Source of the DNA: DATGFK01 sp040007395
GTDB lineage: Bacteria > Chloroflexota > Anaerolineae > Aggregatilineales > UBA2796
DNA: 64,000 nucleotides
Reading direction: 5' to 3'
Assembly (NCBI GenBank): GCA_040007395.1
Contig: JBDTVG010000128.1
Span: 1-64,000 of the forward strand
Shown: in pieces, positions 1-9,500 of the stretch
How the letters are laid out: every line of letters starts with the position of its first letter
Position numbering within the stretch: position 1 is the first letter of the stretch
The notes under the pieces: generated by a model
The model's database searches: none
The model's input: only the letters and a program-made list of their open reading frames with translations
Told to the model about the DNA's origin: nothing
Program-made: the position numbers and the translations under genes

Positions 1-347
1 GTGCCAATATTCGGATTGGTATCCAATATCTGGAAGCATGGCTTGGCGGACTCGGTTGTGTCCCTTTATATAACTTGATGGAAGATGCAGCCACCGCCGA
101 AATTTCGCGGTCACAGGTTTGGCAATGGCTCAAATATGGCTCAACGCTGACAGATGGTAGACAAGTTACGACAGCGTTGTTTGATCAGGCTATGCTGGAA
201 GAACAAGATAGAATCGAACAGGAAATCGGTAGCGAACGCTACACGAACGGACATTTTCCGCGGGCAACGGAGTTATTTCGCCAACTTGTGACCAGTCCAA
301 ATTTTGTAGAATTCCTGACCTTGCCAGCCTATCAGTATTTATCGTAA
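1..347 (+). CDS. aceB: Malate synthase, C-terminal part (5' end outside window)
   Basis: The frame is open from the first bases and ends at TAA 345-347, giving about 114 C-terminal residues. They begin ANIRIGIQYLEAWLGG and continue through VPLYNLMEDAATAEISRSQ and WLKYG, the well-conserved C-terminal helical plug of the malate synthase A family, ending in a LPAYQYL-type tail. The enzyme condenses glyoxylate with acetyl-CoA in the cytosolic glyoxylate bypass. The catalytic barrel lies to the left of the window. An isocitrate lyase partner cannot be seen here. The next 2 kb are transposon debris, so no downstream operon partner remains. Confidence 0.93.
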   Translation, partial: ANIRIGIQYLEAWLGGLGCVPLYNLMEDAATAEISRSQVWQWLKYGSTLTDGRQVTTALFDQAMLEEQDRIEQEIGSERYTNGHFPRATELFRQLVTSPNFVEFLTLPAYQYLS

Positions 348-638
348 TTTCACAATGCTGGACACTTTCAACGGTAGTGTCAGGAATCAGAACGTGGTCA
401 GGAAGATGGAAAGCAAACACGGTCTGAGCCTGTGGGGTCACTTAATGGATCTGTGCTGATTTTCCCGCAAGGCTGCTATCATCTTCCTTATCAACTACTA
501 TGCCGGCTTGTGCTGAACCGTTTGTACCTCCGTTCGAAAAACAGCCAAACTTCCGCTTTCAGACCACTTTTTCACGGTCAAGTACCTGTGCAGGAGAATT
601 CGGGACTCGGGTCACAGTTGATGTTGAAAGGTCGAGTC
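348..638. other. Non-coding gap after malate synthase
   Basis: No convincing gene, hairpin terminator or RNA was found here. Short open frames exist on both strands but match no family I recognise. The stretch leads straight into transposase fragments and may itself be eroded transposon sequence. Confidence 0.4.
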
Positions 639-833
639 ATGTTTTTCTCCTGTTAGTCAGCTCTCAATCAACGTGTGCGTGCGCTACTGCAACGGGTTCA
701 AAAACAGGTGAAGTCGTGGACCAAGCCAGCTAGGCAAACCCTAGTGATCGGCGCAGTCACTGATCTGACACGAAGCAAGGCTGACTTGGTTCTGGAAAAT
801 GCGCTGCTGAGGCAGCAATTGACGTGTAGTAGC
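639..833 (+). pseudogene. N-terminal fragment of an integrase-type (IS3/IS481-like) transposase
   Basis: From ATG 639 the frame reads MFFSC, an in-frame TAG at 654, then about 58 residues including LNQRVRALLQRVQKQVKSW, DLTRSKADLV and ENALLRQQL. This is the usual N-terminal helix region of rve-type transposases, in which LRRQQL/LLRQQL precedes the HTH domain. Homology stops at about 833 and a nonsense tail follows. With an early stop and no catalytic DDE core the fragment cannot be functional. It is a separate element from the larger remnant starting at 898, because both begin at the same domain. Confidence 0.65.
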
Positions 834-897
834 AATAAATCCAACGAGGATCGGAAACAATCCATCTTATCCTAGCCGTCGAGTTGGAATGGCATCT

Positions 898-2324
898 ATG
901 GTCTGGTACATTATCCATCTTATAACCAGCTTACCGTGGGATGGTCTGCGCTTCAGTTGACTCTCTCCAGATGATAAAACGCTTGAGTTGCTCCTTCTAC
1001 GCCAGCAGATCCTCATCTTGCCTCGCCATCAAAAACGCGGACCTATCCTGATGCACAGTGAGAAGCTCATTTTATTGACCCTTGTTGAGCAACTGCGCCA
1101 TGCTGCCAACCTGCAAAAAGTTCACTTGGAACACCTGGTGCTGATTTTAAGCCAGAAACGCTGCTACGTTGGCATCGCGAGTTGGTCAGGCGCAAGTGGA
1201 CATTTGTCAACACCCCCCAATCACCGGGACGACCATTAACCGATCCGCACCCGGTCCAAGTCATTCTCCGACTGGCCCATGAGAATCAATGGGGTGATGA
1301 TCGCATCACGGGGGAGCTGAAGAAGTTAGGCTACCGAATCAGCCATGAAACGGTCCGAAAGATCCTGCGGAGGCTTGGCATTTTGCCCATTCCAGCACAG
1401 CGGGCCTCCTCCAATTGGCGGACATTTATCAACAGGACTTTCGCTTTAGGCGTTTGAAAAAGCGGGGAGGTGGGGTTAGCCTAATTCAGCCCGCAAATAA
1501 CCGTCAAACAGGGCGTGCTGTACAGGATATAATGACTGCGCAAGTTGGCTGGCACACAGCCGAAGCGCCAACCAAGCGTGATAACAAAACAAGCTCCGAT
1601 AGGGCTGCGTTGGGAACGCGCTTTACGACACTCACACTTTTCTGAGCCAGTCAATTGCTTCAATTCCCGATGCAGTGGCTCGATTTGCCAGCGCACGGCA
1701 TTCTCAGTCTGAATAGCGTGCGTGGTCATCGTGCCTTCTGGATGGTTGGTGATAATCCAGTCAAAGTCGCCGTTTGTGGCAACCACCTTGAATAACTGTC
1801 CGCGAAAGGGAAGTTCTTTGAGCGTGATGCTCAGGCCGTGTTCGAGTTGCTCAGCCGTCCAGACCAAATCTTGAAGGTGGACATAGACGCTTTCCGGTGT
1901 CAAACTGACTATACGATTGCTTTTCAGGGTCGTGACGAACCCCATCCCCAACCGAATGATGAGTTTCAGGTTGTCTACCCCCGCATACCAACTGTCAAAC
2001 AGAATCGTCTTCGCTTGCCGACCTTTACCGTTTTTGGCATTCAGCAGCTTCGACGCTGTTTTTCAAGCGCATGGCATTGAAGTCATTCATACCCCATTCC
2101 AAGCGCCGAACGCTAACGCTTTTGCTGAACGGTTCGTGCGCTCCATCCGCCAAGAATGTCTCGATCATCTTGTGCTGCTGGGCGAATGGCATGTTCGGCG
2201 TGTGTTGGCGGAGTATGTAACTTTCTATAATATTCGGCGGCCCCATCAGGGACTGGATCAGCAGTGCTCCGTTCCGCTAACCATTGTGCCCAGTGATGGT
2301 CTTGTGCAACGCCGCGATGTTTAG
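898..2324 (+). pseudogene. Broken integrase-type (IS3/IS481-like) transposase interrupted by another IS fragment
   Basis: The N-terminal part starts at ATG 898 and shifts frame repeatedly: a LELLLLRQQILIL stretch at about 980-1030, then RRKWTFVNTPQSPGRP and an HTH_21-like segment WGDDRITGELKKLGYRIS (about 1190-1440). The C-terminal rve half resumes at about 2055 with FDAVFQAHGIEVIHTPFQAP, NAFAERFVRSIRQECLDHL and NIRRPHQGLDQQ, and stops at 2324. The central DDE core is missing. It has been replaced by an oppositely oriented fragment of a different transposase at about 1480-2057. The inverted repeat at 2323-2390 may mark an old element end. The gene is certainly dead. Confidence 0.75.
1481..2057 (-). 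pseudogene. C-terminal fragment of an IS701-like DDE transposase
   Basis: Read from 2057 leftwards, the frame gives KGRQAKTILFDSWYAG, VDNLKLIIRLGMGFVTTLKS and later VRWQIEPLHRELKQLTG followed by EKCECRKARSQRS. This resembles the second half of IS4/IS701-superfamily DDE transposases: a catalytic Asp in ILFDSWY, then the downstream Glu helix in QIEPLHRELKQ. There is no start codon or N-terminal half. An N-terminal piece of the same kind of transposase sits at 14023-14111. The fragment is lodged inside the integrase remnant 898-2324, in the opposite orientation. Confidence 0.65.
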
Positions 2325-2390
2325 GTGGAATCATCCATGATTACCTTTGCGTTGCGACTTGATTATGACTGTTCATGAATAATTCCACCT
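2323..2390. repeat. 18-bp imperfect inverted repeat, probable IS end
   Basis: The arm at 2323-2340 (begins AGGTGGAAT) and the arm at 2373-2390 (ends ATTCCACCT) are reverse complements with two mismatches over 18 bp. It lies directly after the stop of the broken integrase, so it may be an abutted pair of element ends or a hairpin. No duplication of flanking bases was recognised. Confidence 0.45.
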
Positions 2391-2586
2391 TACGGGATCG
2401 GAACAATGCGTCACCACGGCAAAACTAAAGATTGGGATTTATGCCTAATTCTAGGTTAGTTTTACACCTTGGACAATATACCGCTGCAACAATAAGAACA
2501 AGATCATGACGGGTGCAATGCCAACAGCGGCTCCCATAAACAATTCGGGGAGGTTAACCTTTTGGGCGGTAAGAAATGTGGACAGC

Positions 2587-2619
2587 ACAATTTGCCTCGT
2601 CCTGGACGAGGCAAATTGT
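2587..2619. repeat. Perfect palindrome with 16-bp arms inside the permease coding region
   Basis: Bases 2587-2602 and 2604-2619 are exact reverse complements around a single central T. The palindrome sits in the codons for GQFASSRTRQIV of the MalG-type permease. The protein keeps the usual length there, so this looks like sequence converted into symmetry and not inserted. Confidence 0.8.
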
Positions 2620-3237
2620 CCAATTACGAGGGGCCACAGAAAGGAATTCCAACTGCCAACGAAAGCCAAAATGCCTAGCGAGATAAATTCAACCTGCGAA
2701 TTGGGTAAGACAATTTGTCGATAAATACCCCAATAACCCAGACCATCCACACGACCAGCATCTTCAATTTCACGCGGAAAATCCAGATAAAACTGTCGAA
2801 AGACAAACGTGGCGAACACATTAAATAATCCTAGAACGATCAATCCTTGCAAAGTATTCACCCAGCCTATTGAGGAAACGATAGCAAAAGTTGGGATGAA
2901 GGTAATGATACCAGGGATCATCATTGGGGTAAGAATGACATAAAGCACCTGATTACTTCGGCGATAAGGAATACACGCTAGTGCATAGCCAGCCATCGAA
3001 GCAATTATCAACTGCCCGGCGACGTTTACTGTGGCAATCACTGCCGAATTTCGCAACCCTGTCCACATGGATGCGGTTTTATCGTTGAACAGTGCGAAGA
3101 AATTGCCCCACTGAGGCTGCGAGGGAAACCAAACCCAATTGTAGGCCGTGATCTCAGCGCGTGTGCTGAGCGCATTACGCACGATGATATAGAATGGAAT
3201 AAGGAACAGAATTGACAGGAAAATCAGCACATTAAAC

Positions 3238-4138
3238 AACCAATGGTGCGGTTCTCTAAAGGGAAAAAATGAGCGATAGAAAGCGGAACAACCCCGTCGG
3301 GATCGGCGGGTAAGCCATCCCATTGCGTAAGCACATTAAACAAGCCCAGGGTGTAAGCCAAGCGGCTTTCAAAATAGGCCCAGACCCGATGCCCCACCTT
3401 TTTGAAATGGCACACAGTGGTGAGCATGGACAGCATCGTTTCAATGACCATGCGACTATTCCACTCGCCACGCTTGCACAGTTTCAAGTTGGTAGGATGC
3501 CAATCGTTCTTTCCAAAGCCAGTATCACTAAAAACAAGCATCCAGTCGGCTACGTCATCCACCAGGGCTTGAAAAGCAGCAGGCGAACCGTCATAGACAT
3601 TCGCCGTAGCGCTTGCCCAACTGACCACCCGCCCCAGATGATTGAGCAGTAGACACACTTTACCGCCCACAATCCAGCGCCGATTCGATTGACCTTTGCG
3701 GCCTATCTGACGCTCACTGCGTCCCTCTCGCCGGGGATGGATGAGTTCAATACCCTAGGTGTCAATCAGCCCGATTAACGAAGGAGCGACCATCAGGCGT
3801 TGCGTCCAATGGCGGTGTTCATTAAAGAGCCGAAATAACCGCGTGCGCTCTGGTAAACGGGGGAACCAAGCGTGGTACTCCCGTTTCAACCAGCGGTAAA
3901 ACGCCCGATTGCCGCTCCCTTTCAACGCAAACAGCAGCCCCAACGTCACGACTTCACTTGGATATAAATGGGCTTGTCCCGTTTTACTCACATCCAGCAT
4001 GACCGCATCCACCCGACAGAACAATTCGATGATAAACTCTTCAGTGGTCACGGTGTTCTCCTCTTCTCGAATTTCGACACTTCAAGAAGGGTTGATCACC
4101 GTGATATTTGCCACTTTTTTCAAACCGCACCATTGGTT
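3238..4138 (-). mobile_element. Insertion sequence (IS982-like) with 16-bp terminal inverted repeats
   Basis: Perfect 16-bp inverted repeats bound the element: 3238-3253 begins AACCAATGG and 4123-4138 ends CCATTGGTT. They enclose one transposase frame on the minus strand. The total is 901 bp. It interrupts codon 19 of the MalG-type permease gene. No clear target duplication was found in the flanks. The transposase is itself damaged, so the copy is immobile unless helped in trans. Confidence 0.85.
3256..4051 (-). pseudogene. IS982-like DDE transposase with an amber codon and a frameshift
   Basis: A GTG start at 4051 follows an AGAGGAG ribosome site. The frame reads MTTEEFIIELFCRVDAVML, then LYPSEVVTLGLLFALKG, AFYRWLKREYHAWFP, PERTRLFRLF, the first catalytic Asp in IGLIDT, the second in LVFSDTGF, and the Glu in SRMVIETMLSML. 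An in-frame TAG at 3755-3757 sits where relatives have a Tyr (D-S-Y-G-I-E-L), with homology continuing in the same frame after it. Near the end, one extra A in the run at about 3263-3268 removes the expected stop at 3256-3258, so translation would run on to 3224 in host DNA. The IS982 assignment rests on motif layout only. Confidence 0.75.
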
Positions 4139-4209
4139 ATAAGTCAACGCTGGACGAAAAAAGCGTTCCCAACGGCTACTCAAGATGCTCATGAAGGGTT
4201 CCCTCGCGG

Positions 4210-5142
4210 TTAATGTTCCGATTTCCCGATGCCAAACAAACGCCCTTGAACAACCGTAATGCCCAGAATGATGGCTGACAGGATAATGGCCCCTGCACTG
4301 CCTCGACCATAATCTTGCGCACTGAAGGCAATTCCATATAAATACACTAAGGGCGGACGAGCAAGTGTCAGGTTTCCACCCCCGAAGCCGTTGGTGGACA
4401 GGACATTGTAAAACTCATCAAACGCCTGAATTACCCCGATCACGATCGCCAATAGAACCAAAATCGAGGTGTTGCGCAGCAGCGGAAACGTGATTGCACG
4501 AAAAGTTTGCCAACCAGTAGTCGCCCCATCCACGCGGGCAGCCTCATATAATTCAGAGGGAATCGCTTGCAGTCCCGCCGTGAAGAGGATCATGTAAAAG
4601 CCCAACTGCAACCATAGGCGAACAGTAATCAACACGAGCCAATACCAGGGTGGCGTTGTTATCTCGATCTAGGCAATTGCATTTAGCCCAAAATATCCAA
4701 TCACCATGTTAGCAAATCCATAGGGCAGTCCATTGAAAATGCTCATTCGCCACACAAGAGAGGCGACGACATAAGAACATGCCGTCGGCATAAAGAAAAT
4801 AGTACGAAAGAATCCGCGACCTAACTTGATACTATTGACCATCAATGCCAACGAGAGTGAAGCACAAAAAGTCGTCGGGACAATAAATAAGGCGTAGGCG
4901 AAATCGACAGCCAATGAACGGATAAATTCGGGGTCTTGCAGCATCATGCGATAATTGTCTAGCCCAACGAAATGCTGCGGGTAAATGGTAAATCGGGCTT
5001 GAAACAGACTTAGAATGAATGCCCAAACAATTGGAATATAGACAAAAACCAGTAGACCAAGCAATAAAGGGCTAACAAAGACCCAGAATGCCAATGCTGT
5101 TTGTCGCCTGCGTCTATTACGACTTCGGCGGAGTTCATCCAC
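4210..5142 (-). pseudogene. Sugar ABC transporter permease (MalF type) with an in-frame amber
   Basis: The GTG start at 5142 is preceded by a strong AGGAGGG site seven bases away. The product begins with Arg-rich RRSRNRRRRQTALAFWVFV, then membrane spans, and carries the EAA loop as LYEAARVDGATTGWQTFRAI near the C terminus. At 4669-4671 a TAG interrupts the reading frame between GLNAIA and IEITTPPWYWL. The frame is the same on both sides, so one base change (probably TGG to TAG) explains it. Total length without the stop would be about 310 residues, normal for the family. It lies 79 nt after the binding-protein gene and 17 nt before the MalG-type gene, so it is the middle gene of a decayed sugar-uptake operon. 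Confidence 0.85.
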
Positions 5143-5165
5143 TATAAAACCCTCCTAAAATGAAA

Positions 5166-5189
5166 CGGGAATCCTACAGCGGATTCCCG
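5166..5189 (-). terminator. Intercistronic hairpin between binding protein and permease genes
   Basis: A 9-bp perfect stem (CGGGAATCC with GGATTCCCG, six-base loop) is followed on the minus strand by TTTCATTTT and then the AGGAGGG of the permease. Such a hairpin after the binding-protein gene usually attenuates read-through or stabilises the upstream mRNA, giving excess binding protein over permease. That role is inferred. Confidence 0.55.
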
Positions 5190-5221
5190 ACATGCACGCG
5201 AACGAGATTGCACGAACGACC

Positions 5222-6509
5222 TCAAGATGGGTTGAGTACGGAATCCAGTTCTATTTGCATCTTCGCAGCAGCCGTGTCAATCTCAGTTTTGGGATCTGCA
5301 CCACCCTTGAGAATGTGTGCCACCGCGTCAGAGAGTATCCCGTCCATCGTTCCAGTGTATTCTGGACCGCCTTCAATATGCCCGTACTTGTTCAACAGGT
5401 TCACCATATCTTTAGCGGGGCCACTTTTAAGCGCATCAGCACTTGCGGCGACACTCATTCGTGGGGGTGTGGAAGCCGTAACTAACGTTAAAGTCAAGCT
5501 GATCTTTCGCACTATCAATCCACAGCCATTTGACGAACGCCTTGGCCTCGTCAATATGCTGACTCTTGGTGCTCACGAATGCCGTCCAACCGCCATACCA
5601 GGTACTGGGCGTACCCTGATCATCAAGGGCGGGCCAGGGAAAAACGCCAAAATCATCGCCAAGCGCGACTTTAATGGCAGGCATCGACCATAAGCCCGCA
5701 AATTGGATCGGGGCCAGACCGTCAATGAAGACGGATGGATCATACCAATCAGTCGGCGCACCAATCAGCAATGCACCGCTGTCGTAAAGCTTTTTGAGTT
5801 TGGTTAGCGCCAGCACGCTCCGGTCATTATCGAAACCCACTTTGCCATTCCTGGTAATATCATTTCCGGCGGACCAGATTACGAATTTTCCAAAAGTGCT
5901 GTTTGCGCCGCCATCATTTCCAATGAATAATCCTTTCTGGTTACCACTGGTGAGAGCCTTCGCCGCCGCGATTAGTTCGTCAATTGTCCTAGGTGGTTTA
6001 ATGCCGGCTTTGTCCAACACACTCTTGCGATAATAAAACGCACCCGTGTCGTCGATCATCTTGACACCGTAAATCTTGCCATCCACTGTGGCAGCCATGA
6101 TATTATTTGGATTGAAATCTTTAAGTGTATCAGACGTGTAGAGGTCGTCCAACGGAGCGATAATGCCTTGACGTACCATGCCCAAATTCGGCTGACCCTC
6201 GAAAACATCCGGCCCCTGAGCAGCAACCAAGGCGATGTTTAGCTTCGTACCATAATCACCCGGAATCCAACTGACCTGAATTTGCACTTTTGGATTGAGT
6301 TTGTTGTACTCGTCGGCGTAGCGGTTTACGGCATCCTGAACACCGTCTTCACCATATTGGTGATACCACACCTTGATCACAACAACATCTTGAGCGTGCG
6401 CAAAAGCAGCCGACTGCAAAATTAACGTCCCAAGCGCTACGATGATACACAAAATTGCCAGAACGCAGCGCGTCATTTTGCTTACTGGATATCGATTAGC
6501 TAGACACAT
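5222..6509 (-). pseudogene. Sugar ABC transporter substrate-binding protein, frameshifted near the C terminus
   Basis: ATG 6509 follows a GAGGGAGAG site eight bases away. The start reads MCLANRYPVSKMTRCVLAIL with a signal peptide ending around AFAHA. The mature part has the family-1 extracellular solute-binding pattern: VIKVWYHQYGEDG, NRYADEYNKLNPKVQIQVSW, YYRKSVLDKAGIKPP and TWYGGWTAFVSTKS. After GFHTP, at about 5465, the frame changes: one extra C in a run of five Cs converts the expected PRMSVAASADALK into a short out-of-frame tail. The remaining 75 or so residues to the stop at 5222 lie in the adjacent frame. The homopolymer site means a sequencing error cannot be excluded, but both permeases downstream are also broken. 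Confidence 0.85.
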
Positions 6510-6545
6510 AATTAGCTCTCCCTCGAACTATCAGACCCTATAGCG

Positions 6546-9500
6546 TTAATTGTTCTCAAACGCTCCCAGTTCGCAGAGCGTTGACTTTTGCGCCTCGGTT
6601 AATCCGCGAATTCCGGTGATGTTGAGGCGTTCGTAAGGCCGGTCACGCCGCAGCGTTTGGCAATGTTCACCCGTATTTAAGTCCCAAATTTTGATAGTTC
6701 CATCATCGCTACAACTTGCGAGCTTTGTTCCATCCGGATTTCTCTTGAGCGCACGAGTAGATCCAATATGTGTCTCATGTGTCAGCAAGTATTCGTTATT
6801 TTGCACACGCCACCAACGTAAAATGCCGGTCACATCGCCGGTGATGATTTCCTCGTTTGTAATCCACGTTATTGCCTGAATAGTGCCCGGATGCGCCATA
6901 AAAGTATAGATACACTCCTTACATTGGGTATCCCATACGAACAGCTCTCCAGCCTCTTTGTCTCTACTACCTGATGCCAAATATCTTCCATCTGGACTCC
7001 AGGCCAAGCAGTTGATTGCGCCAGCGTGTCCTTCCAGACTGTGGAGCAGCGTTCCGTCTTCAGCATCCCACAAGTAGACGATGCAACTACCTCCACCCGC
7101 TCCGGCCAGTTGTCGTCCGTCAGGACTCCAGGCCACGCTTTGGATGACGCTAGGGAATGGACTCCCGACCCATCGAGGCAGCGCTGACGTTATCTCGAAC
7201 ACCTGCACGCCGCGCTGAGATGTTCCACAGGCGAACCGTGTCCCGTCGGGACTCCAATCTAGCGCACTGAAGAAGTTAGCGGGATCATCAGGATGGTGTA
7301 ACGTCCTGACGCAAACGCCAGTAGTCGGGTTCCACAAGCGGATCGCATTGTCCCATTCGCTGCTCGCTAACCACTTTCCATCAGGACTCCAGCCTATTCC
7401 CATGATAGCCCCGCCGTGTCCGTGTAGTAACTTGGGTGGTGTGTTGTGATGCAAGTCCCATAGGGCCAACGGACCATCCATGCAGCCACCTATCAACTGC
7501 GTACCATCAACACTCCAATCCAGGGCCGTAAAAAAATTTGAATAACCCTCGATTACACGGGTACATTGCCATTTGTTGGCATCCCACAGGTGCAACGTGT
7601 GTCCACCACAACTCAACAGGCTGTCGCCATCGGGTGTAAATGTCAGCCCAGTGATGCCCTCGACATGTCCCTGAAGGACGTGCCGGTAGTGACCATCTTC
7701 AACATCAAAAATCCAGACCATTGTGTCGATGCCGCCGCAAGCCAGTGTGCGTCCGTCGGGACTCCAGCCCAGCCGTCCAATTCGCGCCTTGTGCCCAACA
7801 ATTGACTGGCGTAGATGCAGCAGTTGCCCGCTCACGATGTTCCACAGCTTCACGGTGCCATCAAGGCTTGAACTGGCAAGTAACTGCCCGTCAGGCGATA
7901 ACACGAGTCCATCAACAAAGGTCGAGTGCGCCGCAATGGTTTTTACACAGCGGGCTTGACCGAAATTCGGTATGTCCCAGAGTCGAATACTGCCCTCTTT
8001 ATCGCCGCTGATTAACATCTTTCCATCTGGAGTCCAGTTAATACCGCTCCCGGTCACTGCCGCAGGATGTGGCAGTAGTTGAAGCTGCCTCCCACTCTCT
8101 AAATCCCACAGCGCGACGGTGGCATCCTCACTGGCGCTCGCTAACAGCCGACCATCGGGCGAGAATGCCAGACTGTTGACGGCTGCCAAATGCTTGCCGG
8201 ACCACATTAATGTGCCAGTCGCACTCTCCCATACTTTTACCTGATTATCCCAGCCTCCGGTTGCCAGAAAGCGCCCATCCGGGCTGAACTTAGCGGCCCA
8301 GATCATCGCGTTGTGAGCTTGCCACGTCCGACGTAAAGTCATGCCATTCGCGGTCCAGAGCATGACTTCGCCTCGACTGCTGGAAGCAGCCCAGCAGTCG
8401 CCACTTACAGCGACGGCTAGCAAGGTATTAAAGGGCTGGGTAAAAGTATTATCATAGATCATGACGTTGGACAAATCCGTATCCTGCATCTCTGTGCCTT
8501 GTAGATATGCACTGCGGAATGCCAAGCCTGAAAGATTCAACCCTCGCAAGTGACCCTGCATCAAACGCAGCAAGGCGAGCAAATTGGCGGACGCATAGCC
8601 CTGCGCTCTGTGAGGCAAAGCCCGCAGGTCATCCAGAATCGCCTGTAGCTGTGCCTCTAGGTCGGTATATTCATCCTCAAGACGGGTGAGCAAAGGCGAA
8701 AGCAACAATCGGTCCTGAGATTGCCGCACATAATCTTTAACGTGGGCAAGTTCAAGACCATGCTCAATCAGGCGTGACAGCTTGCCATGTTGTATCTCCG
8801 TGTATGCCTCGTCAATCAGGCGTGATGTCAAGTATTCCAGTACCACTGATTGCAGAGTGAACGTTGCCTGCCTCTGGCCGCGCTCGATCAGCGATCTGCG
8901 ATATAGTCTGTCCATTGCCTCTAATAATTGAGTGCGTGAGATGGGGTTAAGCACTATTTCGGATAGTTCATCAAATGTCGCAGGCTCTCGCAGGATCGCC
9001 AGCCACAGCAACAACGTTTGCTCGATATCCGACAAGCGTTCAAATTGCTGGCCAAGCAGATCGCGGACGCTGCCGAAGATCACCTCTCCTTGTTGCAAGA
9101 ATGGCGCAATCGCGCCATCGAATAGATCGGCAATCGTTTGTGCGATGACCTTCAGGGCAAGGGGATTTCCAGCATAGATATCAATTAACTGCGCACGCTC
9201 ATCATCTGTCCCAGTGATCCCCTTTTCGATGAGAAGCGCTTCACATGAATCTATATCTAGGCGTGCAAGGCGTAAGGTACGAACTGGCGATTGATTACCT
9301 TCTAGCGCCATGAGGTCACTTAGTTTCTCACGGCTTGTAAGCAAGAGGCAACTTTGATGATTAGCTCCAGCGCTCTGCCGAATAAAGCGGGCAAGTGCCT
9401 CGTATCCAGGGTGTATCTGTCCGCTGTGCTCGGCATCTTCCAGCACGGACTCAAGGTTGTCTAGAACGATGAGGGTACGAGCACTTCGCATATACTCTAA

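Larger units (their letters stand above)
2451..4192 (-). pseudogene. Sugar ABC transporter permease (MalG type), split by an IS
   Basis: The 3' part (2451-3237) encodes about 262 residues of a MalG/binding-protein-dependent inner-membrane permease. It has several membrane spans and the cytoplasmic EAA loop as EIEDAGRVDGLGYWGIYRQI, which docks the ATPase. The missing 5' end lies beyond the insertion at 4139-4192: ATG AGC ATC at 4192 gives MSILSSRWERFFRPALTY, preceded by a GAGGG ribosome site. A 901-bp element bounded by 16-bp inverted repeats separates the two parts. Joining the flanks exactly at 3237/4139 does not restore frame, so a base or two was also lost or the element ends lie slightly elsewhere. 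It follows the MalF-type gene by 17 nt. No functional product is expected. Confidence 0.85.

Noticed and set aside
190..441. Small minus-strand frame starting MTPQAQTVFAFHLP
   Set aside because: It overlaps the end of malate synthase, has no ribosome site and no recognised family.
3755..4671. Two in-frame TAG codons as a sign of stop-codon reassignment
   Set aside because: TAG clearly ends intact genes here (for example the LuxR-type gene at 10617, the small T-box gene at 40955 and thrS at 42847). The two internal ambers are in a decayed operon and an IS, so mutation is the simpler reading.
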